Origin: Chelydra serpentina
Lineage: Eukaryota > Chordata > Testudines > Chelydridae
Length of the DNA: 64,000 nucleotides
Reading direction: 5' to 3'
NCBI GenBank assembly: GCA_037349315.1
Contig: JBAIAC010000030.1
Span: forward strand, 14,467,501 to 14,531,500
The position numbers and the translations under genes are program-made. Below the pieces are notes generated by a model. It saw only the letters and a list, made by a program, of their open reading frames with translations. It was not told the origin of the DNA and made no database searches. Shown piece after piece: positions 23,575 through 33,689 of the stretch; position 1 is the stretch's first letter, and each line of letters opens with the position of its first letter.

Positions 23575-23772
23575 CTATGTATGATGAGCACTAAGTGCTT
23601 TACAAAGGAGGCCAGCGTTGTTATTCCCTTCATAAAGATATGGAAACTGAGGCATGGGGAGCTGAAGTGACTTGCCACGGTCACCCAGCAATCCAGTAGC
23701 AAAACTCAGAGAAGAACTCAGGCATCATGAGTCCCAGTCCAGTGCACTATCCACTAGGCCATATTGCCTCCC
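23575..23772 (-). mobile_element. MIR/CORE-like SINE
   Basis: Plus strand shows AGCACTAAGTGCTTTACAAA, GGAAACTGAGGCATGGGGAG, ACTTGCCACGGTCACCCAG and ends TATCCACTAGGCCATATTGC. Reverse order gives tRNA-like head to tail, the MIR arrangement. Confidence 0.78.
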
Positions 23773-24719
23773 TGGATGGACCTTGTGTAAATACCCTCAA
23801 GGGTATCAATTGTGCTAAAATGTTCACTCTACCCATTGAAATAAATGGGTTTTTTCCCCCCCACAGAATCTGAGTGAATAGTGTATTGCTGCTGGTTATT
23901 GCTACACTGATTCACACCAGCTGAGGATTTGGTCCATTATATGAATTTGCCTTGTCTAGAAAAGCAGAAATGAGGATGCAGGCATATTACTAGAATTTTA
24001 ATATATTTCAGCCATATTCAAAAGCAGGGGCAGGGAGAGGGGAGAAGGAGACAGATTCCAGTAGATTCATACCTGTTTTACCTCTTTTCTACCAGGGATT
24101 CTGCCCCTATCATGGAGACAATGATGAGAGATTTCAACTTTTAATAATTATACCAAGGACATGAATGATCGGAGGAGAGTCACAAAGATGATTGTTACAT
24201 TAATTGGGAGCAAAAGGACAAAAAAAATGTATCCCAGCTGTAGCTGTAAAGATAGCCACAGAATACACAATTACCCTGAAAGCACCGTAGCAGCTCTGCC
24301 AACCAGCTGTTTGTATCATCACGGAAGGTTGCTAACACAGGGGACCGAAGACGCAGGGTCAAGATTCTCTTTATTCCAGCTTGATGAGGATCTTTTACTG
24401 ACTTTTAAGATTTTGCAAGAAAATTCCTGCCAGTCCTAACAATTTAAGAGCATAATGAATTGTAGTTTAGTCCCTGATAATTTTCATGATGCTGAAAATC
24501 AGAGAGAAAATAAAGGAACAGGTTATTGATATTAAGGGGGGGTGGTAGTGGTGGGTTTTTTTGGTGGTTTTTTTTTTTTTTTTGCAAAGACCAGCTTGAG
24601 GACTTTGTCTGACCTGTTTGGCTGTTTGGTTTGCAAGACAAAGGTGCTCCTAACTTAAATACCTGATGCTTTTAGCTATCTGGCCAGTTCTAGTGGTGAC
24701 CCATTAATTAGAAGAGAAC
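23773..24719. other. Mostly unrecognised; one P1 palindromic repeat and a poly-T run
   Basis: A P1-type palindrome lies at about 23840..23938 (CATTGAAATAAATGGG ... CACACCAGCTGAGGATTTGG). A long T run is near 24569..24583. A 92-codon frame at 24161 has no recognised domain. Confidence 0.5.
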
Positions 24720-24779
24720 ATTTACATAGCTTCAAGTATCAGAGGGGTAGCCGTGTTAGTCTGGATCTGTAGAAGCGAC

Positions 24780-24865
24780 AAAGGGTCCTGTGGCACCTTA
24801 TAGACTAACAGAGGTATTGGAGCATAAGCTTTCGTGGGTGAATACCCACTTCATCGGATGCAAGC
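24780..24865 (+). repeat. Left arm of 86-bp perfect terminal inverted repeat
   Basis: Begins AAAGGGTCCTGTGGCACCTT and ends TTCATCGGATGCAAGC. It is the exact reverse complement of 25904..25989. The element extends 47 bases further left, and that outer part has no inverted partner. Confidence 0.92.
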
Positions 24866-24936
24866 AGTGGAAATGTCCAGGGGCAGATATAAATGTGCAG
24901 GGAAGGCTTAGGCTAGAGATAACGAGGTTAGCTCAA

Positions 24937-25831
24937 TCAGGGAGGGTGAGGCCCTCTTCTAGCAGCTGAGGTGTGAATACCAAGGGAGGAGAAACTGCTT
25001 TTGTAGTTGGCTAGCCATTCATAATCTTTGTTTAATCCTGAGTTGATGGTGTCAAATTTGCAAATGAACTGAAGCTCTATTGTTTCTCTTTGGAGTCCTG
25101 AAGTTTTTTTGCTGCAGGATGGCTACCTGTAAATCTGCTATTGTGTGGCCAGGGAGATTGAAGTGTTCTCCTACAGGCTTTTGTATATTGCCATTCCTTA
25201 TATCTGATTTGTGTCCATTTATCCTTTTACGTAAGGACTGTCCAGTTTGGCCGATGTACATAGCAGAGGGGCATTGCTGACACATTATGGCGTATATTAC
25301 ATTGGTGGATGTGCAGGTGAATGAACCGGTGATGGTGTGGCTGATCTGGTTAGGTCCTGTGATGGTGTCCCTGGTGTAGATATGTGGGCAAAGTTGGCAT
25401 CGAGGTTTGTTGCATGGATTGGTTCCTGAGTTAGAGTTATTATGGTGCGGTGTGTAGTTGCTGGTGAGAATATGCTTCAGGTTGGCGGGCTGTCTGTGAG
25501 CAAGGACTGGCCTGCCTCCCAAGGCCTGTGAAAGTGAGGGATCGTTGTTCGGGATGGGTTGTAGATCACTGATGATCTGTTGGAGAGGTTTTAGCTGAGG
25601 ACTGTAAGTGATGGCCAGTGGAGTTCTGTTGATTTCTTTCTTCAGCTTGTCTTGCAGCAAGAGGCTTCTGGGTACACGTCTGGCCCTGTTGATCTGTTTC
25701 CTTATTTCCTCATGTGGGGGTAGTGTAGTTTTGAGAATGCTTGGTGAAGATCTTGTAGGTGTTGATCTCTGTCTGAGGGGTTGGAGCAAATACGGTTGTA
25801 CCTCTGCGCTTGGCTGTAGACAATGGATCAT
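24937..25831 (-). pseudogene. Penelope-like element RT end + GIY-YIG endonuclease, frameshifted
   Basis: Residues 1-259 are read from 25831 to 25052. The GIY-YIG nuclease, which nicks target DNA for retrotransposition, is clear: VIY at 178-180, YIGQT at 192-196, arginines at 201 and 203, H207 and H223. A CxxC at 145-148 and a second at 184-187 match the extra Cys/His set of Penelope endonucleases. The frame stops early at 25052. Past a seven-T run on the plus strand (25104..25110) a different minus frame continues with plausible element sequence to a stop at 24937..24939, so one base was gained or lost near there. Upstream, reverse-transcriptase-like sequence (..YSQAQRYNRIC..) is in another frame, shifted near 25700..25730, with a TGA at 25828..25830. 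The methionine is therefore not a true start. Confidence 0.87.
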
Positions 25832-25857
25832 GTGGTGTGTCCGGGATGGAAGCTGGA

Positions 25858-25895
25858 GGCATGTAGGTAGGCATAGCGGTGCCTACCTACATGCC
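25858..25895. repeat. 16-bp stem hairpin at the Penelope-like element's 5' junction
   Basis: GGCATGTAGGTAGGCA (25858..25873), six-base loop TAGCGG, then TGCCTACCTACATGCC. The stem is perfect. It sits between the truncated reverse transcriptase sequence and the inverted terminal copy. Confidence 0.9.
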
Positions 25896-25903
25896 TACTG
25901 ACC

Positions 25904-25989
25904 GCTTGCATCCGATGAAGTGGGTATTCACCCACGAAAGCTTATGCTCCAATACCTCTGTTAGTCTATAAGGTGCCACAGGACCCTTT
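25904..25989 (-). repeat. Right arm of 86-bp perfect terminal inverted repeat
   Basis: Inverted copy of the element's 3'-terminal segment, starting GCTTGCATCCGATGAAGTGG and ending directly at the right target duplication. Confidence 0.92.
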
Positions 25990-26059
25990 ATTTACATAGC
26001 TTGCACAAACAGCTGTCTTTGGCTCTAATCTACCCATTCTACATTGATACTATTCTGCT

Positions 26060-26270
26060 TTCAAAAGAAGTTTCTATGGTGGATGAGACCACTGGTCCAT
26101 GTCGTCCAGTGTCCTACTTCAACACATCTAGTCAGTAGTTCAATACTGAACGTAGGACAGGAAACAATTCCTTTCTGATCCCCAACCCCTTATAGGCAGT
26201 TGACTTAATTGAAGAATGCATTTTGGTTAGCCCTTATTACTGGAGCTTGATTTACTATACATCTTGCTAT
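26060..26270 (-). mobile_element. LINE 3'-end fragment, antisense
   Basis: On the minus strand it contains GGGGATCAGAAAGGAATTGT and GTGTTGAAGTAGGACACTGG, resembling the tail of a CR1/L2-type LINE. Both limits are approximate and the subfamily is not identified. Confidence 0.45.
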
Positions 26271-27826
26271 TAGTGATAAAATTACCTAACCATTTTCTAT
26301 ATCCAATCACTGTATTTGGACAGTTTAGAAAGTGAGTTTTGTCGCAGTTACTTGGCACAGAGAAGTTCATAGGTATGAGTCAACCAGTAGTAGAGCGAAA
26401 ATTTACTGACCTTGTTGGTACTAGTAGAATCTGTGGTTGGCTCATCACAGCAATTGTATATAGGTGAACAGTTTGGGTGGTTTGAGGATTTTGCTCAAGC
26501 TTTTCTAGCTAAAATCTAATAAATGCATCAAATTTTAAGATTAATTCAATTTGTTCTCTTAATTAGATCAGCTACATTTTTTCCATATAAGCGTTTGGAA
26601 AGAGCCTGAATTTAGTTGTATTAGTCCTGCAAGAATATGTAGCAAGTACTGTACCTTAAGCCTTACAAGAGAATAGAAATTTCACATTTTTATGTTACGC
26701 ATCAGATATAAATGGAACTGTCATGCAATATTCCACATCCACTAAGAAACCAATAACCCTGAAGAAGGAAGGGGGGAAAATCAAGACTAGAAAGAAGCAG
26801 TGATTGATGGGCACATAACTGTGCTGAGTTGTCAGTGAATAATAGCAGTTACACAGATTGACAAAAGAGTCTGAGATTCATGAAAGGGAAATGTTTTATG
26901 GTTAACTGATAAGTTGTAATCAAGACAAGAATGTTTGTTTGAATTAAGAATTACTAAGGATGGGTCTAAAAATGAAATACTTGTTAGGAAATTAAATTTT
27001 CTGTTTGAAATGCTATCTGTAAATTGTTTTTTTTAATTGTCAGTTGAAAAATCTCATTAAAACAAAATCCTTACCTATACTACTGTTATTAAATCTGAAA
27101 TAATTTTAAAAATATCATTACTTTTCACCCACCACCTTTATATTATGCTGTCAGTTTACTGTTCAGACATTCTTTGTCTTGGACAATAAAAATAACCCTA
27201 GTCGGTTTCATTTTCTGGTTGTCATGCATTAGCATAGTGTTGCAATATTGGGGTTGCAGAAGTGGAAGGGGCATTTAAAGTCCAAACAGAAAAGAGTTTT
27301 CAATGAAATAAAAAAATATATAATGAAAGGGGTAAATCAGGTGTAGATTTTGTAAAATGCTGTTTTCAGAAAACTTAAGTGAGCTCTTAGGGTCCCTTTA
27401 AGGACCACATACAATTTATGCTGTCAGTGGAGCCAATTTGAAAAGTTTGAGAGGTGAACACTTAAAAATTGGGTTTTATAGGAAGGTCTGATGACATCAC
27501 AAGCATGATACTATCATATCTTATCACACACTGTACTAGAACTTTAGATGAGCCTGAAAGAAAATGTTTATGTGGCAATGCCTAGGTAAACCCCCTCCAA
27601 GCACTTGTACACATGTATCTGTAAACCAGACAGTCAGTTATTTCTTCTCTTAAAACCTGACACTTATCCAATGGATCACTGTAAGAAACTCACCGCAGAG
27701 TGGTGCCCACAACAGGCACATAATATTGACATCTTTTGGCCTCATTTTATATTGCAAACCAAAGCAATCTAGCTAATCTCTAACAAAACCAAATCAAACA
27801 AAAAAGCCCAACAACAATATTTAGTA
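26271..27826. other. No recognised feature (AT-rich)
   Basis: One of the most AT-rich parts of the window with no frame above 60 codons and no recognised repeat. Confidence 0.55.
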
Positions 27827-28009
27827 AGGGTCTGTCGACTCAGAGAAGCATACAGTACCAGCAAAAATATACAGCTATAATTATATGGATATAACTCCCC
27901 ATATGGAGACTCTTATTCTGGAGTAAAAGTGTCCACAAAGGGAGGTTTATATCGGTGTAATTATAGCAGTATAATTATGCCAGTAAATTTCCCTGTGTAG
28001 ACAAACGCC
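27827..28009. mobile_element. 'TGTAGAC'-class MITE, candidate
   Basis: Left edge AGGGTCTGTCGACTCA and right edge TGTGTAGACAAACGCC are inverted-repeat-like. Inside, CTATAATTATATGGATATAA and GTGTAATTATAGCAGTATAA are loosely palindromic. It resembles non-autonomous DNA elements in turtles, but superfamily and target duplication are uncertain. Confidence 0.5.
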
Positions 28010-28561
28010 AGTAAATCCAAGTGTCAAATCAGTTATTCTGCTATATGTTTTATATCATTACATGCATCCTGTGTATATATCAAACTCTTTTAAAACCTAT
28101 GCATACTTTTAGTATTGATTGCTTTTAGTTCTTTAAGAAAAGCCATGTGCCTAAATAAAGATAATTGGTGAATTGTAGACAAAGAAATCTTTTAAAATTG
28201 TGATTTTGGTAACAGGATTTTAGTCAATCAAATGGCCCTTACACTAGGTCAGATGATCACAATTTAGCATTTGCAATTATGTCCATTCATTTGTGCGTGG
28301 CTATACTATGTGTGAAAATATGCAATCTACATGGTAATAAATATTGGTGGCACACATAGCAAGATAGACTCTGATTTTGGAATCTATCTTGGGTTAGATT
28401 CCAAGTCCGGCCAAGTGAATCCAGCTGCAGGATTAAGGCCTTAATAACCAAACTAGCCGCATGCGGTGGTTTGAACTGTATGAGCACATTTAGTATTTGT
28501 ATGTATCTGAAGTGGACACACACAACATTGAAAATATGGACTACTCTGGCTACCAAATTAA
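28010..28561. other. No recognised feature
   Basis: An 89-codon minus-strand frame (28287..28556) has no recognised domain. Nothing else assigned. Confidence 0.5.
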
Positions 28562-28660
28562 GGATGGGATTTTCAATGGAGTTGATAGGTATGAGGTATT
28601 CAACTCCTATTGCATTTTAGTGGGCGCCTCACTCTTTTTAGGGTCTTTTGAAAAGTGCAG
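28562..28660. repeat. Short palindromic repeat (family P2)
   Basis: GGATGGGATTTTCAATGGAG ... AGGGTCTTTTGAAAAGTGCA with a central AACTCCTATTGCATTTTAGT. Arms are partial inverted copies, similar to the unit at 36205. Confidence 0.4.
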
Positions 28661-28675
28661 CCTAAATTATTATTG

Positions 28676-28860
28676 ATAATCATATTTATTACAGTGGTGC
28701 CTAGGGAATGACCAAGAATTGCGACCCATTGCACTAAGCACTATACAAACACAGAGTAGTAGACAATTTACAATAGACAAGACAGACACAAGTAGGGAAA
28801 GGGGGTTTAACAGACAAACAGAACGAACAATGTGATGGCAGCAACAATCACATTAGTGCC
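28676..28860 (-). mobile_element. MIR/CORE-like SINE, 3' half
   Basis: ATTTATTACAGTGGTGCCTA, then CACTAAGCACTATACAAACA and a purine-rich body. This is the antisense tail arrangement seen at 16839. Confidence 0.6.
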
Positions 28861-30425
28861 ACAATTTTTTTTAGAGTCAACCTGGAAGATCATTTTTAAT
28901 TTTCTGAACATTAATTCAGGCCTATTTCCTTGCAAAATGTTAATGGATGCTATGTGTGCTCAGAGGGTAGGCTGTGGAAAGCTACCTCTAACTAGGCCAT
29001 TTTTAATCAATTCTGAACTTGCAGCTCTTTTCTTTTTGGAGTTAAAAGTGAAGGGGAAGAAAAATATCAACCAAAAAGTGTGATATTTTCCTCATCTCAC
29101 ACACACACAGTCGGATGGCAGGAACCACATCACATCTATTGTTCTCCCATGGATTGTCTGCACCTGCTTATGATTCATCCATTTTCTGGCTCATCACCTT
29201 TTTCTTTCAAGGAATTAAATGGCTCTCATGCCTCCTAAAGAAATGTGAGAGATCCTGATTGCACAGGGTTGACAAGAGGGAGGAGTGAATTGCATTTCAA
29301 CATGGTTCTTGCTTTTCCTTTCCTTGTTTCTGTGCGTCTTGATGGGAACAGAAAAAAGGCCTGATGGCTATTTAGATGTAGGCATGGAAGGCTGGACAGG
29401 CCCAAGGGGACATTTTATCTCCAAAACTAACACAGAGCATTCAAAGAGATACTGCACTACAAAATGGATGCTTTAGGTGAAAGATTTCTGTGAAGGGATC
29501 TCTCTCTTCTGTATAAAAAGAAGTTGGTGTAGGGCTGCAGGAAGTCTCAGAAATGTTCTTCACATGGACTTTCACAAATCCATTAAGCTTCATGACAAGA
29601 GGTTATGATCAGTCTTGTCCACCCACATTTATTCGGATTAATATATTCTGTTTTTTCACTGTGCTCATGGTAATATAACTCACTAAAAATTAAAGCACAC
29701 AGACAGCACAAACAAAATCAATTTCAACAATGATACTACACACTGGGCCCATCCAGGTCCACCAACACCACAGACTAAGATCCTCTACCCCATTAGGAAA
29801 AGCCTGAATGAACATGCAGGCCTTATACTCGCCCTGTAAATCAATAAACTCCAGCTCTGTCAGACTGGGAGGTTGCACTGCTTATTTCCCTGTGCTGGGG
29901 AAGACAGTGTCATGTGGTGGTGGTATGGCTAATGCCATCATGTTCTTGGAACAGCCACTAGAAAAAGGGACAAAAGCTAATTGAGACCTTATTGGGCTCT
30001 TCCTGGCAACTCTGCACATTAGAATCATTGGGCCAGATCATCCCCCTGAGAGCTGCACACAGAGAAGACCTTTTGCATGGTAACCTTGCCCTTCCCCAGG
30101 GGTATGTGTGTGCGAGGAGGGTCGGGAGAAGACTGGGGGGCTGTCAGCTACCTCTTTAGGACCATGCTTGGATTACCTTCTGTGAGTCCATGTGTAGAGA
30201 AGAGGGAGGATGTAGGCAGATGTATCATCCAGAGGTCGGCCTAGGTGGGGAGTGGAAGGGGTGGGGCCTCCCTAGAAATACCTGCTTGAGCATGGCTCTC
30301 ATTTAGACTAGGTTTTTGTTTGCTGGATCACCGCAGCTGACGTCAATCACAACAATATCACACAAGGGAAGAGGCCAATCTTTTACAAAGCCAGACACCA
30401 GACCATTTAGGGATTTATAAGCGAA
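28861..30425. other. No recognised feature
   Basis: Short frames only. A (CA)n run of six units is at about 29099..29109. The segment 30370..30425 together with 30610..30690 may be one older repeat into which the next SINE inserted. Confidence 0.5.
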
Positions 30426-30609
30426 ATCATAGAATCATAGAATCTCAGAGTTGGAAGGGACCTTAGGAGGTCATCTAGTCCAACCCCCTGCTCAAAGCAG
30501 GACCAATCCCCAATTTTTGCCCCAGATCCCTAAATGGCCCCCTCAAGGATTGAACTCACAACCCTGGGTTTAGCAGGCCAATGCTCAAACCACTGAGCTA
30601 TCCCTCCCC
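30426..30609 (-). mobile_element. Turtle tRNA/CR1 composite SINE (Cry-like), antisense
   Basis: Antisense copy of the element at 14042. It starts with ATAGAATCATAGAATCTCAG (tail) and ends with the tRNA-like head: GGATTGAACTC is the B box reversed and CCACTGAGCTA the A box reversed. Full length and well preserved. Confidence 0.9.
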
Positions 30610-30752
30610 TGTGGAACAAGTCGAATTGCACCTGAAAACAACCGAAGGCCAGTACAGATCATGTAATGCAGGTGTAACGTGCTCCCAGCCAGAAACACCA
30701 CTGAGCAAGCTGGCTACTGAGTTTTGCCCTAGCTGGACTTCAGAATAGAAAC

Positions 30753-31226
30753 ATGTGGCACATGTGGCACTATTCGGCACTGGTGAGGCCTCATTTGGAG
30801 TACTGTGTCCAGTTTTGGGCTCCACACTACAAGAAGGATGTGGATAAATTGGAAAGAGTCCAGCGGAGGGCAACAAAAATGATTAGGGGACTGGAGCACA
30901 TGATTTATGAGGAGAGGCTGAGGGAACTGGGATTGTTTAGCCTGCAGAAGAGAAGAATGAGGGGGGATTTGATAGCTGCTTTCAACTACCTGAAAGGGGG
31001 TTCCAAAGAGGATGGATCTAGACAGTTCTCAGTGGTAGAAGATGACAGAACAAGGAGTAATGGTCTCAAGTTGCAGAGGGGGAGGTTTAGGTTGGATATT
31101 AGGAAAAACTTTTTCACTAGTAGGGTGGTGAAGCACTGGAATGGGTTACCTAGGGAGGTGGTGGAATCTCCTTCCTTAGAGGTTTTTAAGGTCAGGCTTG
31201 ACAAAGCCCTGGCTGGGATGATTTAG
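30753..31226 (+). pseudogene. CR1 ORF2 C-terminal fragment, open
   Basis: An intact 157-codon stretch of the CR1 ORF2 carboxyl end, the region after the reverse transcriptase. It includes [20 protein letters not shown], the [15 protein letters not shown] stretch and [19 protein letters not shown], ending LDKALAGMI then a stop at the normal CR1 position. There are no stops or frameshifts, so this copy is young. The first few codons (MWHM) come from a short duplication at the 5' junction and are not CR1. The endonuclease and reverse transcriptase parts are missing because of 5' truncation, so it has no function by itself. Confidence 0.9.
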
Positions 31227-31308
31227 TTGGGTTTGATCCTGCTTTGAGCAGGGAGTTGGACTAGATGGCCTCCTGAGGTCCCTTCCAACCCTGAGATTCT
31301 ATGCTTCT
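30761..31308 (+). mobile_element. CR1 LINE, 5'-truncated, near intact 3' end
   Basis: Runs from within ORF2 to the 3' UTR and a GATTCTAT-like tail (GATTCTATGCTTCT). ATGTGGCA lies on both sides (30753..30760 and 31309..31316), a possible 8-bp target duplication. The same letters also occur at the first bases of the CR1 part, so microhomology-assisted joining is an alternative. Confidence 0.9.
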
Positions 31309-31316
31309 ATGTGGCA

Positions 31317-33689
31317 TAGGAAGGAAGGTTAGTGGGGTTCTCAGGCACTGCATGTGTAAGCTAAGGTATTGTGATTAATTCAGAAAGACTGGGATGTTAT
31401 AAACTTGAGGGGCTGGTGGAGGGGAAAGCATGATGGACAATGACGTCCACTTGCAGCATTATAGACCTAACCGGTAGCATTCAGTTTGGAAAATGGTTTC
31501 AGATAGGAGGAGTTTAGAACTCTGCTCTCAAAAGAAATGGGACCTTTCTGAAACAAATACTGTGTTTGCTGCATGCAAAGAAAAGGTGCTGATAAAGTGG
31601 GTTAGGAACTATCATATTTTATTTTGTACAAGAAAAATGGGCCAAACAGTGAATGAGGGTCTTGGTTCCAGTAAATTGATGTAATTTACACCAGCTGAGA
31701 ATCTGGCTGTTGAGTCTGTCAGTTTTGTTTCAGAGTCTGTTCTGTATTTTCTGTATTGTTTCTGTATTGTTTCAGAGTCTGTTCTGTATTGTTTCTGCAC
31801 CTGTTCTGTATTTCTGTAACTGTATTTTGGAGTCTGAGTCTTATAGCTGCACTTATTTCCTACTCATTATTTCCTTATGCTTGATTGACGTTCTGCATCA
31901 AATTACTTCCCTCCCCCACCATTTTGCAGCAAAGTAGATGCATAATAAATAACACATAACAGAGGAAAATGCATAATTGCAGTATGTATTTCTCCTCCTT
32001 TTGAAAAGCCACGTATAATACAGGGTGGGAAAGTTGCATAACATTTTCCGAGAACTATTTCCCTACTTTTAATGAGATTCTTTGCACAGACTGACCGGAT
32101 GTGACCTTCCCATTTCTCATTGATGATCCTGTCACTTTGTTTCTGTTGGTGGGGGAAAAAATAAATAGCTACCCCCTGTCACTGAGCACCTTTTCTCTGT
32201 CATCTGTGATGGCTGACATGATGGCTAATTGCTCAGGTACCTTTAAGAAGCAGAAAAATATTCCAGATTATATATATCTGCAAATCTCTCTTCATCACCA
32301 AATGACTAGAGGGCCCAATCCTTCAGTCACTTCTTAGTGGGTGTTGGCTCACTACTCTGAGTGAATCCCTGGTGGGGAATTCTGTGGGGATACACATGCG
32401 ATGGCTAGGCCATGTTTGCAGGAGCAGCCCCTAACTTCTCAATCATTTAGTTGAGAATTTTTGTAAATAATTATTTAGTTAGGAAGTTTTATAAGGTTTA
32501 TAAATCATATGTTAATATCAGAAACAAATCTGTAATCATTACAAGAATGAACTTAATTTTTTGTTTTGAGAAACATTATGCAGTTATATAATTATCAAAT
32601 TTCTCTATTTGACAGGGCGTAATATAGTAATAATACTGACTGAGTCTCACAACTTTTCTCACATGCAAATAATACTTTGTTTTTGATAAGGGCTTATTCC
32701 ATAGATGCAATTATTCTTTATAAAGAAGGGGATTTATTCCATAGGGTTCAGAATATGACTTTTGGTTTTGAATTGCATTGGGTGCAATCCAGCGAACTTC
32801 ACTTTACTCCTGGACATAGTCCCACTGAACTCAATGAGTCAGCATATTCTGATGCATTTTCAGTATCAGGGCCTTTTTTGGTAAACCGTGGCAATGAACT
32901 TGTGTGAATGACAAGCAGTGTTGCCATTATGCTGAGTTTGCTGTTAGCAATGATTGCCAATCTCTTGTGCATATTAACAATGACAGGTTAACTGAATCAA
33001 TAATACTGCTGAATCTCAAGGTACAATATTCTCACATTAGAGGTTTGGATGGAAAGCTAAGGGAGAGTATTGCCAGAAGGAATTCAAGGTCCATATTCAC
33101 TGTTGGTGTAAATTGGTGCAACCCCCAAAACATCAGTGGAGCTGCATCAGTCTATGCCAGCAGAGAATTTAGCCTCAAGTTTTTAATTTAACTTTAACTC
33201 ACTGAAGTGCTGGAGAGGCGGGTGAAAAAAACTCGTTAAAATTCTCCTACCCAAAAGAAGGGACCATTGATCTGATTTCTCTTCCTCTGTTAGAGTCTTC
33301 CCCTCTCTGGGTGTTGCTAAATCTTCCTTGCTAGACAGAACTTATCCTTGAGGGACTTTAAAAATATTTCAGAAAAGCAAATATTTAACCTTTAGAATGA
33401 AATTGATTGCACTAAATGACAGATATTTTTTAAAAAAAGAAACCCGTGGAAGATACCTCCACAAAATACCTCTTTGCCCCCAGCTTTGCCACTAAGGTAC
33501 AGGAGTTTCAACACTGCTAATGTAACCAGCATATTTTTCAGCAGAAAAATTATTAATATACCCAGCAACAAAGTATAAATAATTCAAGTAAACTGCAGGA
33601 TAATTTAAGTTATTTGGCCAAGTAGTGTTTCATCTCTCCTTGGTTATGTGTGTTTATTTGTTTTTTGTTTGTACACAGGCTTATCACAG
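31317..33689. other. Mostly unrecognised; degenerate tandem repeat and P1 palindromes
   Basis: At 31710..31825 a TCTGTATTGTTTC-like unit recurs irregularly, giving chance frames such as 31612..31800. P1-type palindromes lie at about 31661..31710, 32780..32840 and 33089..33178. No exon is supported. Confidence 0.5.

Larger units (their letters stand above)
24733..25989 (-). mobile_element. Penelope-like element, 5'-truncated, 13-bp target duplication
   Basis: Bounded exactly by a 13-base direct repeat ATTTACATAGCTT at 24720..24732 and 25990..26002. On the minus strand it encodes the end of a Penelope-type reverse transcriptase, a linker and a GIY-YIG endonuclease, then a 3' region ending in CTACCCCTCTGATACTTG. 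An 86-base segment next to that 3' end (24780..24865) recurs as a perfect inverted copy at the other end (25904..25989). Inverted terminal copies are a known feature of integrated Penelope elements. The reverse transcriptase core is missing and the frames are broken, so it is a dead copy. The outermost 20 bases recur at 63981..64000. Confidence 0.9.

Noticed and set aside
24773..25989. Long inverted repeat as a DNA transposon with TIRs
   Set aside because: Endonuclease and RT-like protein plus asymmetric ends identify a Penelope-like retroelement.
30753..31226. Functional host gene
   Set aside because: Protein text is the CR1 ORF2 carboxyl end, truncated.
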